Source: JBBFMJ01 sp037441225
Lineage (GTDB): Bacteria; Acidobacteriota; Thermoanaerobaculia; UBA2201
Length of the DNA: 9,519 nt
Direction of reading: 5' to 3'
NCBI GenBank assembly: GCA_037441225.1
Contig: JBBISU010000111.1
Coordinates: forward strand, 1-9,519
Part shown: positions 1 to 7,295 of the stretch, in pieces
Numbering within the stretch: the stretch's first letter is position 1
Layout of the letters: each line of letters starts with the position of its first letter
The notes under the pieces: model-generated
The model's input: the letters and a program-made list of their open reading frames with translations, nothing else
What the model was told of the DNA's origin: nothing
Databases searched by the model: none
Made by a program: the position numbers and the translations under genes

Positions 1-685
1 ATTTTTTCCAAAATCTTTATTATTAAAAACTATTAATCAATAAAATTGAGCAACTCGGGTTGAAATTGGGTCATAAGATACAAAAAGCTCTGGATTATTA
101 GATCCTCCAGAAATGTATATCTTGCCATTAGAATTACAATAAGTTGTCGATTGGTAAAGACCTGAAAAAGGAAATTCTATTTCTTCCTCATAACTATCCT
201 TTAATACATCATATTTATATATTTTTTTATCTTCATAGTTGCTTCTATATCCACCTATAATATAAATAAAATTGCCAACAGTAACACAAGTATGAAACGC
301 AACATCCAGGGGCATTTGGGATTTTTTCTTCCATTCATCATTTTTTGGTCATACTCGTACATTGAATTTAAAAGAACAAAAGGAACAAAGTAATATCCAC
401 TTAAGCCACCTGAAAAATAAATTTTATCTTTATATACAGCAGTGCAAAAAAAGTTAAAGGGTCAAATCTAACACCTACATCAGGGTATGGCTTCTTTTCA
501 ATAAAAGCTCTTTTTTCTGTGTCATAGTAAAAATTATTTTTCTTTACCACATAAAACCCACAGCCATCAATGGAAGCACCAAGGAATTGATCATAAAAAG
601 GCAACTCTTCTGTAAAATTCCAAGATAAATTTTCACTAATTAAGTTAATTGAAATTATGTAAAAAATGATAAAAAATTTCCTCAT
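1..685 (-). pseudogene. Secreted kelch-repeat (beta-propeller) protein gene, disrupted and cut by the window edge
   Basis: The start codon (683-685) opens a hydrophobic signal-like segment (MRKFFIIFYIISINLIS). Three kelch-type blade cores with a Tyr-Ile/Phe-x-Gly-Gly pattern follow: KIYFSGG, FIYIIGG and KIYISGG, with blade ends such as YEYDQ, YKYDV and SYDP. They lie in different reading frames. Restoring one base at the 446-452 A run (T run in the mRNA sense) joins the N terminus to KIYFSGG, and restoring one base at the 341-346 T run joins that to the second and third blades. A third lesion is an in-frame TGA (37-39), after which the same frame stays open to base 1. Kelch propellers bind proteins or glycans, and this one would be exported. 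Neighbouring genes contain many equally long A/T runs and remain intact, and an in-frame TGA is not a homopolymer error, so decay is likelier than sequencing error. Kelch identity is fairly sure; pseudogene status is likely. Confidence 0.75.
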
Positions 686-691
686 AATTTT

Positions 692-700
692 ATAATAGCA
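692..700 (-). promoter_or_regulatory. Extended -10 promoter for the kelch gene (near-leaderless)
   Basis: Read on the - strand this is TGCTATTAT, an extended -10 (TGn followed by a 5/6 match to TATAAT). Only six bases (AAAATT) separate it from the ATG at 683-685, so transcription would start at or next to the start codon. No clear -35 box and no Shine-Dalgarno sequence are visible. The promoter is inferred from sequence alone. Confidence 0.5.
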
Positions 701-715
701 TAAAAAATTGATAAA

Positions 716-724
716 TGGTATAAT
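716..724 (+). promoter_or_regulatory. Extended -10 promoter for the yggS operon (near-leaderless)
   Basis: TGGTATAAT is an extended -10 with a perfect TATAAT hexamer. The ATG of yggS lies 11 bases further on, so the expected start site (about 731) leaves a leader of about five bases, too short for a Shine-Dalgarno sequence, and none is present. No convincing -35 box is seen. It probably drives yggS-yggT and perhaps the genes beyond. Confidence 0.6.
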
Positions 725-735
725 ATTTTTTAATT

Positions 736-1413
736 ATGTCAATTAAAGAAAATATTGAAAAGGTAAAAGAAAGAATAGAAAAAGCATTAAAAAGATCTGG
801 AAGGAAAGATACTATTAAAATTTTAGGTGCAACAAAAGGTGTTTTGCCTGAAAAAATAATGGAAGCAGCAGATGCCGGTTTGAAACTTTTTGGAGAAAAC
901 AGGATTCAGGAAGCATTGCCAAAGATTGAAAAACTAAAAGATTTAAACTTAGAATGGCACTTTATTGGACACTTACAAAAAAATAAAGCAAAAGAGGCAA
1001 TTGAAAATTTTTCTTTAATTCAAAGTGTTGATTCAATTGGTCTACTCAGGCGCCTTCAGCAAATTGCACAATTGGAAGAAAAAATTTTTCCAATTTTGCT
1101 TGAAATAAACATTGGAAATGAGCCAACAAAATATGGGGTTAAAATAGAGGAATTGCCCCAAACCATTGATGAAATTTCAAAGGCAGAAAATTTAAAGCTA
1201 AAAGGCATTATGGCAATTCCTCCATATAATCCAGATCCAGAAAAAGTAAGGCCTTATTTTAAGGAAATGTATAAAATTTATGAAAAGTTATCTTCAATTT
1301 TTTCTCAATTTGATATTTTATCAATTGGTATGAGTGAAGATTTTGAAATAGCAATTGAAGAAGGTTCAAATATGGTTCGGATTGGAAGAGCAATCTTTGG
1401 AGAAAGGTTATGA
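736..1413 (+). CDS. yggS: YggS/PLPBP family pyridoxal phosphate homeostasis protein
   Basis: A single-domain, alanine-racemase-type TIM-barrel protein of 225 residues, the usual length for this family. It binds pyridoxal 5'-phosphate without known catalytic turnover and in other bacteria buffers vitamin B6 and amino-acid pools in the cytosol. Visible family signatures are ILGATKG with the PLP-binding lysine at residue 34, FGENRIQE, WHFIGHLQKNK, EINIGNEPTKYG, GIMAIPP, SIGMSEDFEIAI and the C-terminal VRIGRAIFGER, which carries the phosphate-binding region. The usual SVSK/AVSK around the lysine reads GATK here, a mild variation. The ATG at 736 follows an extended -10 promoter directly and has no Shine-Dalgarno site. 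The stop codon overlaps the next gene's start (ATGA), the common yggS-yggT arrangement. Identification is secure. Confidence 0.95.
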   Translation: MSIKENIEKVKERIEKALKRSGRKDTIKILGATKGVLPEKIMEAADAGLKLFGENRIQEALPKIEKLKDLNLEWHFIGHLQKNKAKEAIENFSLIQSVDSIGLLRRLQQIAQLEEKIFPILLEINIGNEPTKYGVKIEELPQTIDEISKAENLKLKGIMAIPPYNPDPEKVRPYFKEMYKIYEKLSSIFSQFDILSIGMSEDFEIAIEEGSNMVRIGRAIFGERL

Positions 1414-1697
1414 TTGGTTCTGCCTTTTTAAAAGCTCTTTTTTATATTTTAATTTACATAATTTCAATTTATAAGTGGATAATTGTTATAAGGGCTCTTG
1501 TTTCTTGGGTTTCACCAGATCCTTATAATCCAATTGTGAGAGCACTTACTGCAATTACAGAACCTGCTTTGAGGCCTTTTAGAAGAATAATTTCACCTTA
1601 TAAAACTGGGGGGATAGATTTTTCTCCTTTATTTGTTTTCCTGATTTTGCAATTTTTTGAGATTTTTTTAAAAAATTTATACTATGAAACCTTATAA
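1410..1697 (+). CDS. yggT: YggT family integral membrane protein
   Basis: A short membrane protein of 95 residues with two hydrophobic segments (about 8-33 and 72-90) flanking the conserved YggT loop. The signature is visible: a tryptophan/proline-rich stretch (VSWVSPDPYNPIVR), then ITEPALRPFRRIISP and the GGIDFSPLFVFLIL start of the second segment. Family members sit in the inner membrane and have been linked to osmotic stress tolerance and, in some bacteria, to the cell-division or chloroplast-division machinery; the exact role is unsettled. The start overlaps the yggS stop by four bases (ATGA), with a GGAG ribosome-binding site at 1399-1402, seven bases upstream. The overlap points to translational coupling with yggS. 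Confidence 0.92.
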   Translation: MIGSAFLKALFYILIYIISIYKWIIVIRALVSWVSPDPYNPIVRALTAITEPALRPFRRIISPYKTGGIDFSPLFVFLILQFFEIFLKNLYYETL

Positions 1698-1712
1698 ATA
1701 TTTTAAAAAAAT

Positions 1713-1739
1713 TTGATTTTTTTTAAATTCAATGATAAT
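1713..1739 (+). promoter_or_regulatory. Possible internal promoter before the M50-like gene
   Basis: TTGATT (1713-1718) resembles a -35 box and GATAAT (1734-1739) a -10 box, with a 15-base spacer, which is short. The ATG at 1749 is nine bases beyond the -10, mirroring the near-leaderless spacing seen before yggS. The gene has no Shine-Dalgarno sequence, consistent with its own promoter, but the A+T richness makes chance matches common. Confidence 0.3.
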
Positions 1740-1748
1740 TTATTAAAT

Positions 1749-2624
1749 ATGGTTGATTTATATGAAGAAAATTTAACTTTTAAATTATTCTTTTCCTTCT
1801 TATTTTTAGGTCTTTTTTTGAGTTTTATCTTCCTTCCTCTAAGCTTTTTATTACATAGTTTGGGACATGGAATCTTTGGAACCCTTTCAAATTGTCAATT
1901 TATTGGAATTTATTTGCCCTTAGATAACCACTCAAATGCTGTTTTAAATTACCCTTCTCCTATTTTTTCTGGGACAAAGGGTTCTCTTATTTATTGGTTT
2001 GGTGGACACATTTTTATTTTCTTATTAATAATAATTGATTTGTTTTTTCCAACAGGTAAATCTTTGATTGAAATGATTGCAAAAGAAATTTTTGGATTTT
2101 ACATTGCTTTCTTTGGGGGATCTTTACAAGCAATATTGGCTTTTTATGGAGAAGAGACAAGGGCAATTCCAGATATTATAAAAATAAATCCTTATATTTT
2201 GTTAATTATCCTTTCTGTTTTTTTCCTTATCTTTTCCTTTTACTTCTTTTACCGCCTAAATTATCTTTTTGGAAAAAGTTTTAAAGAATCCCTTTTAACA
2301 CCACTTTTTTTGAATTTTTCAGTTTTTTATTTTCCAATACTCTTTTATCTTTTTTTTATTTATTTTATGAAAGGTTTTGTATTTAAAATCCATTTCCCTG
2401 TTTATTTGTTTTCTACAATATTTTTACTTATATCACCGTTAATTCCAAAAGGAAAAAATTTTTGGGTAATGCCAAAGTTTTCAAAACCAATTTATGGGCT
2501 TTTTCTTTTATCAATTTCTATTTTATTTGCTTTTTATATCCTTTTTTATAGAAAAGAATTTCCACTTCTTTTATGGGGAAAAGTTTTAAGCTTTTGTAAT
2601 TTACCTCTGGAGATAAAGATATGA
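1749..2624 (+). CDS. Polytopic membrane protein resembling M50-type metalloproteases, catalytic Glu replaced
   Basis: A very hydrophobic protein of 291 residues with about seven membrane segments. Near the end of the first segment is LLHSLGHGIFG: the HExGH zinc site of M50/site-2-type proteases and M50B-like proteins, with both histidines (36 and 40) and the glycine kept but Ser37 where the catalytic Glu should be. The stretch after it (QFIGIYLPLDNHSNAVLNY, then a segment starting GSLIYWFGGH) follows the pattern of M50B-like proteins, which have a strand-rich loop and a Gly-rich helix. A later FYGEETRAIPDI may correspond to the acidic third-ligand region. If the homology is right the protein is probably not a protease in the usual way. 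ATG 1749 is preferred; an in-frame TTG at 1713 would add 12 residues. Neither has a ribosome-binding site. It overlaps the next gene by four bases. Family assignment is moderate; the membrane topology is clear. Confidence 0.6.
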   Translation: MVDLYEENLTFKLFFSFLFLGLFLSFIFLPLSFLLHSLGHGIFGTLSNCQFIGIYLPLDNHSNAVLNYPSPIFSGTKGSLIYWFGGHIFIFLLIIIDLFFPTGKSLIEMIAKEIFGFYIAFFGGSLQAILAFYGEETRAIPDIIKINPYILLIILSVFFLIFSFYFFYRLNYLFGKSFKESLLTPLFLNFSVFYFPILFYLFFIYFMKGFVFKIHFPVYLFSTIFLLISPLIPKGKNFWVMPKFSKPIYGLFLLSISILFAFYILFYRKEFPLLLWGKVLSFCNLPLEIKI

Positions 2625-3265
2625 ATCTTTTAATTTATTTTTTAATTTTTTCAATCTTTGAGCCAATTGTTAAATTTCCAGCCAAAAGTGAATTTAATCT
2701 TAATTTTGAAAAAAAATACGATTTAGTTAAGATTTATCTTGATGAGGCAGTTGTGAATATCTACGAAGAAGATAATATAAATATAAATGGTGAAATAAAG
2801 ATTTATCATAGAAATAAAGAAAAGGCAAAGAATTATTTGAAAAATGTAAAAATTACCTCAGAAGAATATCAAAATTCTTTAAAAATTTTTGAAGAATATA
2901 CAAAGGATAAAGAAGGAAGGGAAGCAAAAAAACTTTCAAAATTTATGGTTTTAAATATTTATTTACCAAAGAATATGCCCTTGGGAATTTATTTAAAAAA
3001 AGGAGAAGTAAATTTTAAGGATATTCAAGAAAGAAACATAGTGGTGGAAGGAAGAAACATAAAGATTTATGGAGTACTTTCAAAAAATTATAAAAAGATT
3101 GAAGCGTATAACAATTTTGGAGATATTATAATTTCTGGTGAAAATTTAATCAAAAGATACCATTTCCCTTTTGGGAAAAAAATTATTTATTTAAACCCTT
3201 ATGGTGAAAAAGAGGGGTACTTTAAGATTTTCAAAGGCACAATGAATATAAAAATTGGGGATTAA
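2621..3265 (+). CDS. Secreted DUF4097-like beta-strand repeat protein, function unknown
   Basis: A protein of 214 residues with an N-terminal hydrophobic stretch (about 2-18) that looks like a signal peptide or anchor. The rest alternates short beta strands in the manner of DUF4097/adhesin-like proteins, which form right-handed parallel beta structures: FEKKYDLVKIYLDEAVVNIYE, LNIYLPKNMPLGIYLKKGEVNF, NIVVEGRNIKIYG, NNFGDIIISGE and a closing FKGTMNIKIGD. A charged helical insert lies at about 65-105. No catalytic motif is seen. The start overlaps the preceding stop (ATGA) with GGAG at 2609-2612, eight bases upstream. The coupling suggests it works with the M50-like membrane protein on the outer face of the cytoplasmic membrane. 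The fold assignment rests on pattern only; the export prediction is stronger. Confidence 0.6.
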   Translation: MNLLIYFLIFSIFEPIVKFPAKSEFNLNFEKKYDLVKIYLDEAVVNIYEEDNININGEIKIYHRNKEKAKNYLKNVKITSEEYQNSLKIFEEYTKDKEGREAKKLSKFMVLNIYLPKNMPLGIYLKKGEVNFKDIQERNIVVEGRNIKIYGVLSKNYKKIEAYNNFGDIIISGENLIKRYHFPFGKKIIYLNPYGEKEGYFKIFKGTMNIKIGD

Positions 3266-3267
3266 AT

Positions 3268-4353
3268 ATGGAAATTCCACTATATTCAATTGAAGTAAAA
3301 GAAGAAAGCAAAAAGCTTGTCCAAGAGGTCTTATCTTCTGGAAGTTTAAAACAAGGAAAATTTACTTTAAAATTTGAAGAAGAGTTTTCAAAAGTTTTTG
3401 AAGTTAAATATTCTGTTGCTACAAGCTCTGGGACTTCTGCTTTGCATTTATCTGTCTTATCTTTATTTGAAGATGGAGAAGAAATCCTTGTGCCTTCTTT
3501 TACATTTTTTGCCACTGCCTCTGCTGTGGCTTTATCTGGACTAAAGCCCATTTTTTGTGATGTAGAACTAAAGTCTTTTGGAATTGATCTAAAAGATGCA
3601 GAAAAGAAAATTACAAAAAAAACAAAAGGGATAATCCCTGCCCATTTATTTGGAGTTCCCCAAAATATTGACGAAATTGAAATTTTTGCAAAAGAACATA
3701 ATTTAAAAATTATACACGATTGTGCTCAAAGCCATGGTGCTCTTTGGAATGGCAATAATCTTGCATCCCTTGGAAACTGTTCTATTTTTTCCTTTTATCC
3801 CACAAAAAATTTATTTACTGGCGAAGGAGGAATGGTCTGCACAAATGATGAAAAAATAAAGGAAAAGGTATCTTATTTAAGGGATCATGGAATGGTAGCA
3901 CCTTATGAGCATCATTTTTTGGGTTTTAATTATAGAATGACTGATATAGAAGCAGCAATAGGTATTGGGCAAATTTCACATTTTAAAGATGAATTAAAGA
4001 AAAGAAGAAAAAATTATTTTTATTTACTTGAAAATTTAAAAGAAGTGGAAGAAATAGAATTTCAAAAACTTTTAGAAAAAGCAAATCCAGGCCCAAGTTT
4101 GCTTACTGGATACTTAAAAAAAGGCAAAAGAGATGAGTTTTTAAATTATTTAAAAGGAAAAGGTATTGGCTGTGGCATATATTACCCAAAACCATTAAAT
4201 AAACAAAAGATCTTTATAGAAAAATTTGGAAATACAAATTGTCCAAAGGCAGAAGAACTTTGCTCAAAGGTTTTTTCCCTCCCAACCCATCATAATTTAA
4301 AAAAAGAAGAAATGGATTATATAATTAAATATATAAAAGGTTTCTTTAAATGA
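3268..4353 (+). CDS. DegT/DnrJ/EryC1/StrS family PLP-dependent aminotransferase
   Basis: A fold-type I PLP enzyme of 361 residues, full length for the family, which transfers an amino group (usually from glutamate) to a keto-sugar nucleotide or similar ketone. Visible features are the phosphate-binding loop SSGTSALH (53-60), PSFTFFATASA (77-87), the PLP-ring contact Asp151 in HDCAQSHGA, the Schiff-base Lys180 in SFYPTKNLFTGEGG, RDHGM (205-209), the GFNYRMTDIEAAIG block from 219, and YYPKPLNKQ near 305. The substrate cannot be read from sequence; no other sugar-nucleotide genes flank it apart from an SDR two genes on. It starts two bases after the preceding stop behind GGGG (3257-3260) and ends in an ATGA overlap with the molybdopterin oxidoreductase gene. 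Family certain, substrate unknown. Confidence 0.93.
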   Translation: MEIPLYSIEVKEESKKLVQEVLSSGSLKQGKFTLKFEEEFSKVFEVKYSVATSSGTSALHLSVLSLFEDGEEILVPSFTFFATASAVALSGLKPIFCDVELKSFGIDLKDAEKKITKKTKGIIPAHLFGVPQNIDEIEIFAKEHNLKIIHDCAQSHGALWNGNNLASLGNCSIFSFYPTKNLFTGEGGMVCTNDEKIKEKVSYLRDHGMVAPYEHHFLGFNYRMTDIEAAIGIGQISHFKDELKKRRKNYFYLLENLKEVEEIEFQKLLEKANPGPSLLTGYLKKGKRDEFLNYLKGKGIGCGIYYPKPLNKQKIFIEKFGNTNCPKAEELCSKVFSLPTHHNLKKEEMDYIIKYIKGFFK

Positions 4354-6290
4354 AAGTTTTAAAAAATTCTTTATGCTCTTTAAACTGTCCCGATAATTGT
4401 GAACTTATAGTAGAAGTAGAAAGCAATAAAATAACAACTGTGAATGGAAATCCTAATAACCCTTATACAAGGAGTGTTGCCTGTCCTTTTATAAGTAAAT
4501 ATATTCAAAGAATATATAGCCCTTACAGGGTTTTGCATCCTCACAGAAGAGAAGGGGATACATACCAAACCTGGATACAATTAGATCATAAAGAAGCACT
4601 TTTGGAAATTTCAAATATTTTAAAAAAGACACTTTCCCAATATCCACCTTCTTCAATTTTGCATATACAAGGAAAAGAAAGAAGTGGAATTACTGGCTAT
4701 TTAAATAAATATTTTTTTAAACTTTTAGGAGGTGTAACTACAATTTATGAAGATGAGATCCTTGATATGGGTGAAATTGCTTTTTCACAGGATTTTGGGT
4801 ATGAAGATTCTTCTGATCCAAGGGAAATTTTAAACAGCAAATTAATTATTTTATGGAACAGCAATCCTTTTATAAGGGGTGAACATTATATTCCCTTTTT
4901 AAATCAAGCCCATAAAAAGGGCTCAAAAATAATTCTTATAAGTCCAATTTATTCCCCTGTTGTAAAGATTGCAGATGCTTTTTACCAGCCAAAGCCAGGA
5001 ACAGAAGGAATAATTGCTGCTATTCTCTGTTATTTTATAGTTAAAAATGAATGGCATAACAGGCCTTTTCTTGGAAAGTATGCGGACAATGCAAGTGAAT
5101 TTATTTCTTTTATAAAAAGTATAAATGTTGGAAACCTTATAAACCATTGTGAAATTTCTGCATCCATATTGGAAAATCTTTCTCGTTTACTGGCAACACA
5201 AAAACCAATTTCTTCAATTATTGGTGAAGATTTAATATGCTGGGAAAATTCAATAAGCACAATACGCCTTATAAATGCGCTCCATATTTTATTAGGACAG
5301 ATAGGAGAAAGTGGGGCAGGGATATATTATAAAAGCATTTCTAAAGGTTTAAATTTAAAGGTTTTTGATATAGAAGCAAAATATGAAAGGAAACTAAATT
5401 GGTTTGAATTTATTGAAAAATCAAATAAATTAGATCCACCTATACAAGTTGCTTTTATTAACAGATCAAATCCTGTAAATTCTCTGCCAGCAGGTATGGA
5501 AATAATTAAAATCTTAAGGGAAATACCTTATGTTATATATTTTGGAACTTTTTTTGATGACACTTCCGAAGTTGCAGACTATTTTCTTCCAATAACTTCA
5601 ATCTTTGAAGAAAAAAACTTAATTTATTCATCTTGGCATAAAGGGATTGGTATTTCACAAGAAGTAATAGCTCCCAGAGGAGAAGCAAGGTCAGAGTTTT
5701 TTTACTATCAAAAACTGGCAAGATATTTAGAGATTAAAGGCTTTGATTTTAGTTTATTAAGTATATTCAATCAAGTATTAAAACCAATTTTAAAAGATAA
5801 TTTAAGTTTCGATAAGGTCGTTTCAAGGATGGTACTAAATCCAAAAGAAACAAAAATTGCTTATTATGATAAAAAATTTTTAACCCCTTCTTCAAAGATA
5901 CAAATGATTACTCACCCAGAATTTAAAATTAACAATCCCCCTGGCGAATTCCCATTATATCTTTATCCAATAATACATCGAGATTTTCAAAGGGAACAAG
6001 TTTTCCCAGATGAAGTAGAAGGGCTTCCTTTGGTTGCTGTAAATCCAGAGGTATTGAAAAAAATAAAAAAATCACAAAAAAATGAATATTTTGTTAAGTC
6101 AAAGGAAAGGGAAATAAAAGTAGCTGTAACAGAAGACAATTTTCAAAGAAAAGATGTGGCACTTTTATCTTTTGGTAGATCTTTATTAAATGAAGAAAAC
6201 TTAAATCTTTTACTGGATTTAAGCTTTTACCATAAAACAGGAAATCCAATTTATTATGGAAATTTTGTTACTTTAAGGAGTGGTGAATAA
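4350..6290 (+). CDS. Molybdopterin oxidoreductase (DMSO reductase family) catalytic subunit, metal ligand apparently missing
   Basis: A protein of 646 residues with the domain order of Mo/W-bisMGD enzymes. The N-terminal [4Fe-4S] site is Cys9-x3-Cys13-x3-Cys17-x27-Cys45, the CxxxCPDxC type. The cofactor-binding middle includes LIILWNSNP (165-173), PGTEGI (215-220), SSIIGED, LLGQIGESGAGIYY, FINRSNPVNSLP, DTSEVADYFLP and PRGEARSE. A degraded C-terminal dinucleotide-binding domain ends in TGNPIYYGNFV. Relatives usually carry a Cys (or Sec/Ser) in a TLCDxAG-type segment; here the matching segment reads EILDMGEIA (136-144), with Leu138 at that place. No Tat signal is visible, so it should be cytosolic. 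No Fe-S, membrane or flavin partner subunit follows, and the electron partner is unknown. The start overlaps the aminotransferase stop (ATGA), with AAAAGG at 4335-4340. Family confident; reaction unknown. Confidence 0.85.
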   Translation: MKVLKNSLCSLNCPDNCELIVEVESNKITTVNGNPNNPYTRSVACPFISKYIQRIYSPYRVLHPHRREGDTYQTWIQLDHKEALLEISNILKKTLSQYPPSSILHIQGKERSGITGYLNKYFFKLLGGVTTIYEDEILDMGEIAFSQDFGYEDSSDPREILNSKLIILWNSNPFIRGEHYIPFLNQAHKKGSKIILISPIYSPVVKIADAFYQPKPGTEGIIAAILCYFIVKNEWHNRPFLGKYADNASEFISFIKSINVGNLINHCEISASILENLSRLLATQKPISSIIGEDLICWENSISTIRLINALHILLGQIGESGAGIYYKSISKGLNLKVFDIEAKYERKLNWFEFIEKSNKLDPPIQVAFINRSNPVNSLPAGMEIIKILREIPYVIYFGTFFDDTSEVADYFLPITSIFEEKNLIYSSWHKGIGISQEVIAPRGEARSEFFYYQKLARYLEIKGFDFSLLSIFNQVLKPILKDNLSFDKVVSRMVLNPKETKIAYYDKKFLTPSSKIQMITHPEFKINNPPGEFPLYLYPIIHRDFQREQVFPDEVEGLPLVAVNPEVLKKIKKSQKNEYFVKSKEREIKVAVTEDNFQRKDVALLSFGRSLLNEENLNLLLDLSFYHKTGNPIYYGNFVTLRSGE

Positions 6291-7288
6291 TGAATATTTT
6301 AATCATTGGGGGAACACAATTTATAGGTTTTGAGATCTCAAAAAAGCTGATTGAAGAAAAACATAATTTAACAATCTTTCACAGAGGAATACACAAATTA
6401 CCCTTTGATGATGTAGAGGAAATTTTGTGCGATTGGCATAATTCTTCAAAGGTAGAAAAACTTTTAAAAAACAGAAAATTTGATGTAGTAATTGATACAA
6501 TTTGCTTTTCAGAAGAAGATGCCTATCTTGCTTATAATATCTTTAGAGATACAACAGAACACTTTATCCATATTTCTTCTGCTGCTGTTTACCTTTTAAA
6601 TCCAGATATTCACATACCTTATGTAGAAGAAGATGCCTTATTAGAAGTTCCAAAATTTTATAAAGAAAGCGAAAAGCACAGGTACGGTTATGGAAAAAGA
6701 GAAGCAGATATTTATTTTTTAACAAAGCATACAAGAGCAGGTTTCCCTTGTACGATTTTACGCTTACCTATTGTAATAGGTGAAAGGGATTATACGGGTC
6801 GTCTTAGTACATATTTTTGTCAAATAGCAGAAGAACATTCAATTATACTACCAGATGGCGGTCAAAACCTTTGGGGGTTTTTATATGTAGAGGATTTAGC
6901 AAATTCTGTTTTAAAAATTATAAAAAATAAAAAAGCTTTTGGAAAGGTCTATAACCTTTCTCAAAAAGAAGGAGTATCCTTAAGGCAGTTGCTAATAAAA
7001 ATGGGAAAAATAATGGAAAAAATACCAAAACTTATAGACATTCCTTCTTCTTTTTTAATTAAAACCCCCCTTGGCTTGAATTTTTCTCCTCTTTATTCTT
7101 CTCAACATATTTTACTGGATACAATGAAAGCAACCATTGATTTCAATTTTAATCCAACACCTTTTTCAAAATGGCTTGAAAAAATAACTTTAAATTATAT
7201 GAAAAATCCTCCAATTGACCAATTTCGCTCAACCAGAGAAATGGAAAAAGATATAATAAAGAAATATATTAGGCTTATGAAAGGTTAA
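6290..7288 (+). CDS. NAD-dependent epimerase/dehydratase, atypical SDR with GGTxFIG motif
   Basis: A Rossmann-fold short-chain dehydrogenase/reductase of 332 residues. The nucleotide site is GGTQFIG (7-13), the variant typical of CSP41-like and related atypical SDRs, followed by an adenosine-ribose-binding region ending FHRG (30-33). The active site has SSAAVY (96-101) and a YxxxK pair Tyr132-Lys136 in YGYGKREAD, so the catalytic apparatus looks intact. LRLPIVIGERDYTGRL and VEDLANSVL are the usual substrate-loop and C-terminal helices. Substrates in this group are often nucleotide sugars, but some members bind RNA or other ligands, so the substrate is open. Its ATG shares one base with the preceding stop (TAATG), with an excellent ribosome-binding site AAGGAG at 6275-6280, pointing to strong coupled translation with the molybdopterin gene. 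Confidence 0.88.
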   Translation: MNILIIGGTQFIGFEISKKLIEEKHNLTIFHRGIHKLPFDDVEEILCDWHNSSKVEKLLKNRKFDVVIDTICFSEEDAYLAYNIFRDTTEHFIHISSAAVYLLNPDIHIPYVEEDALLEVPKFYKESEKHRYGYGKREADIYFLTKHTRAGFPCTILRLPIVIGERDYTGRLSTYFCQIAEEHSIILPDGGQNLWGFLYVEDLANSVLKIIKNKKAFGKVYNLSQKEGVSLRQLLIKMGKIMEKIPKLIDIPSSFLIKTPLGLNFSPLYSSQHILLDTMKATIDFNFNPTPFSKWLEKITLNYMKNPPIDQFRSTREMEKDIIKKYIRLMKG

Positions 7289-7295
7289 CAGGAAG

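Noticed and set aside
37..39. In-frame TGA in the kelch gene as a recoded codon (Gly, Trp or Sec)
   Set aside because: TGA is the natural stop of yggS, the M50-like gene, the aminotransferase and endonuclease V in this window, and no selenocysteine-type hairpin is apparent.
37..315. Independent small kelch protein starting at base 315
   Set aside because: The reading frame upstream of that ATG (NDEWKKKSQ) already encodes a kelch blade end and joins the preceding fragment; it is the same broken gene.
401..685. Stand-alone 94-residue secreted protein
   Set aside because: Its last residues after the T run lose all kelch character, whereas the alternative frame continues the kelch pattern, so it is a frameshifted gene fragment.
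1701..1729. A-run/T-run inverted repeat after yggT as an intrinsic terminator
   Set aside because: The stem would be only A:T pairs with no G+C core, and such runs are everywhere in this DNA.
3231..3551. Minus-strand reading frame of 106 codons opposite the aminotransferase
   Set aside because: It is a shadow of a certain gene, with no recognisable motif and no start signal.
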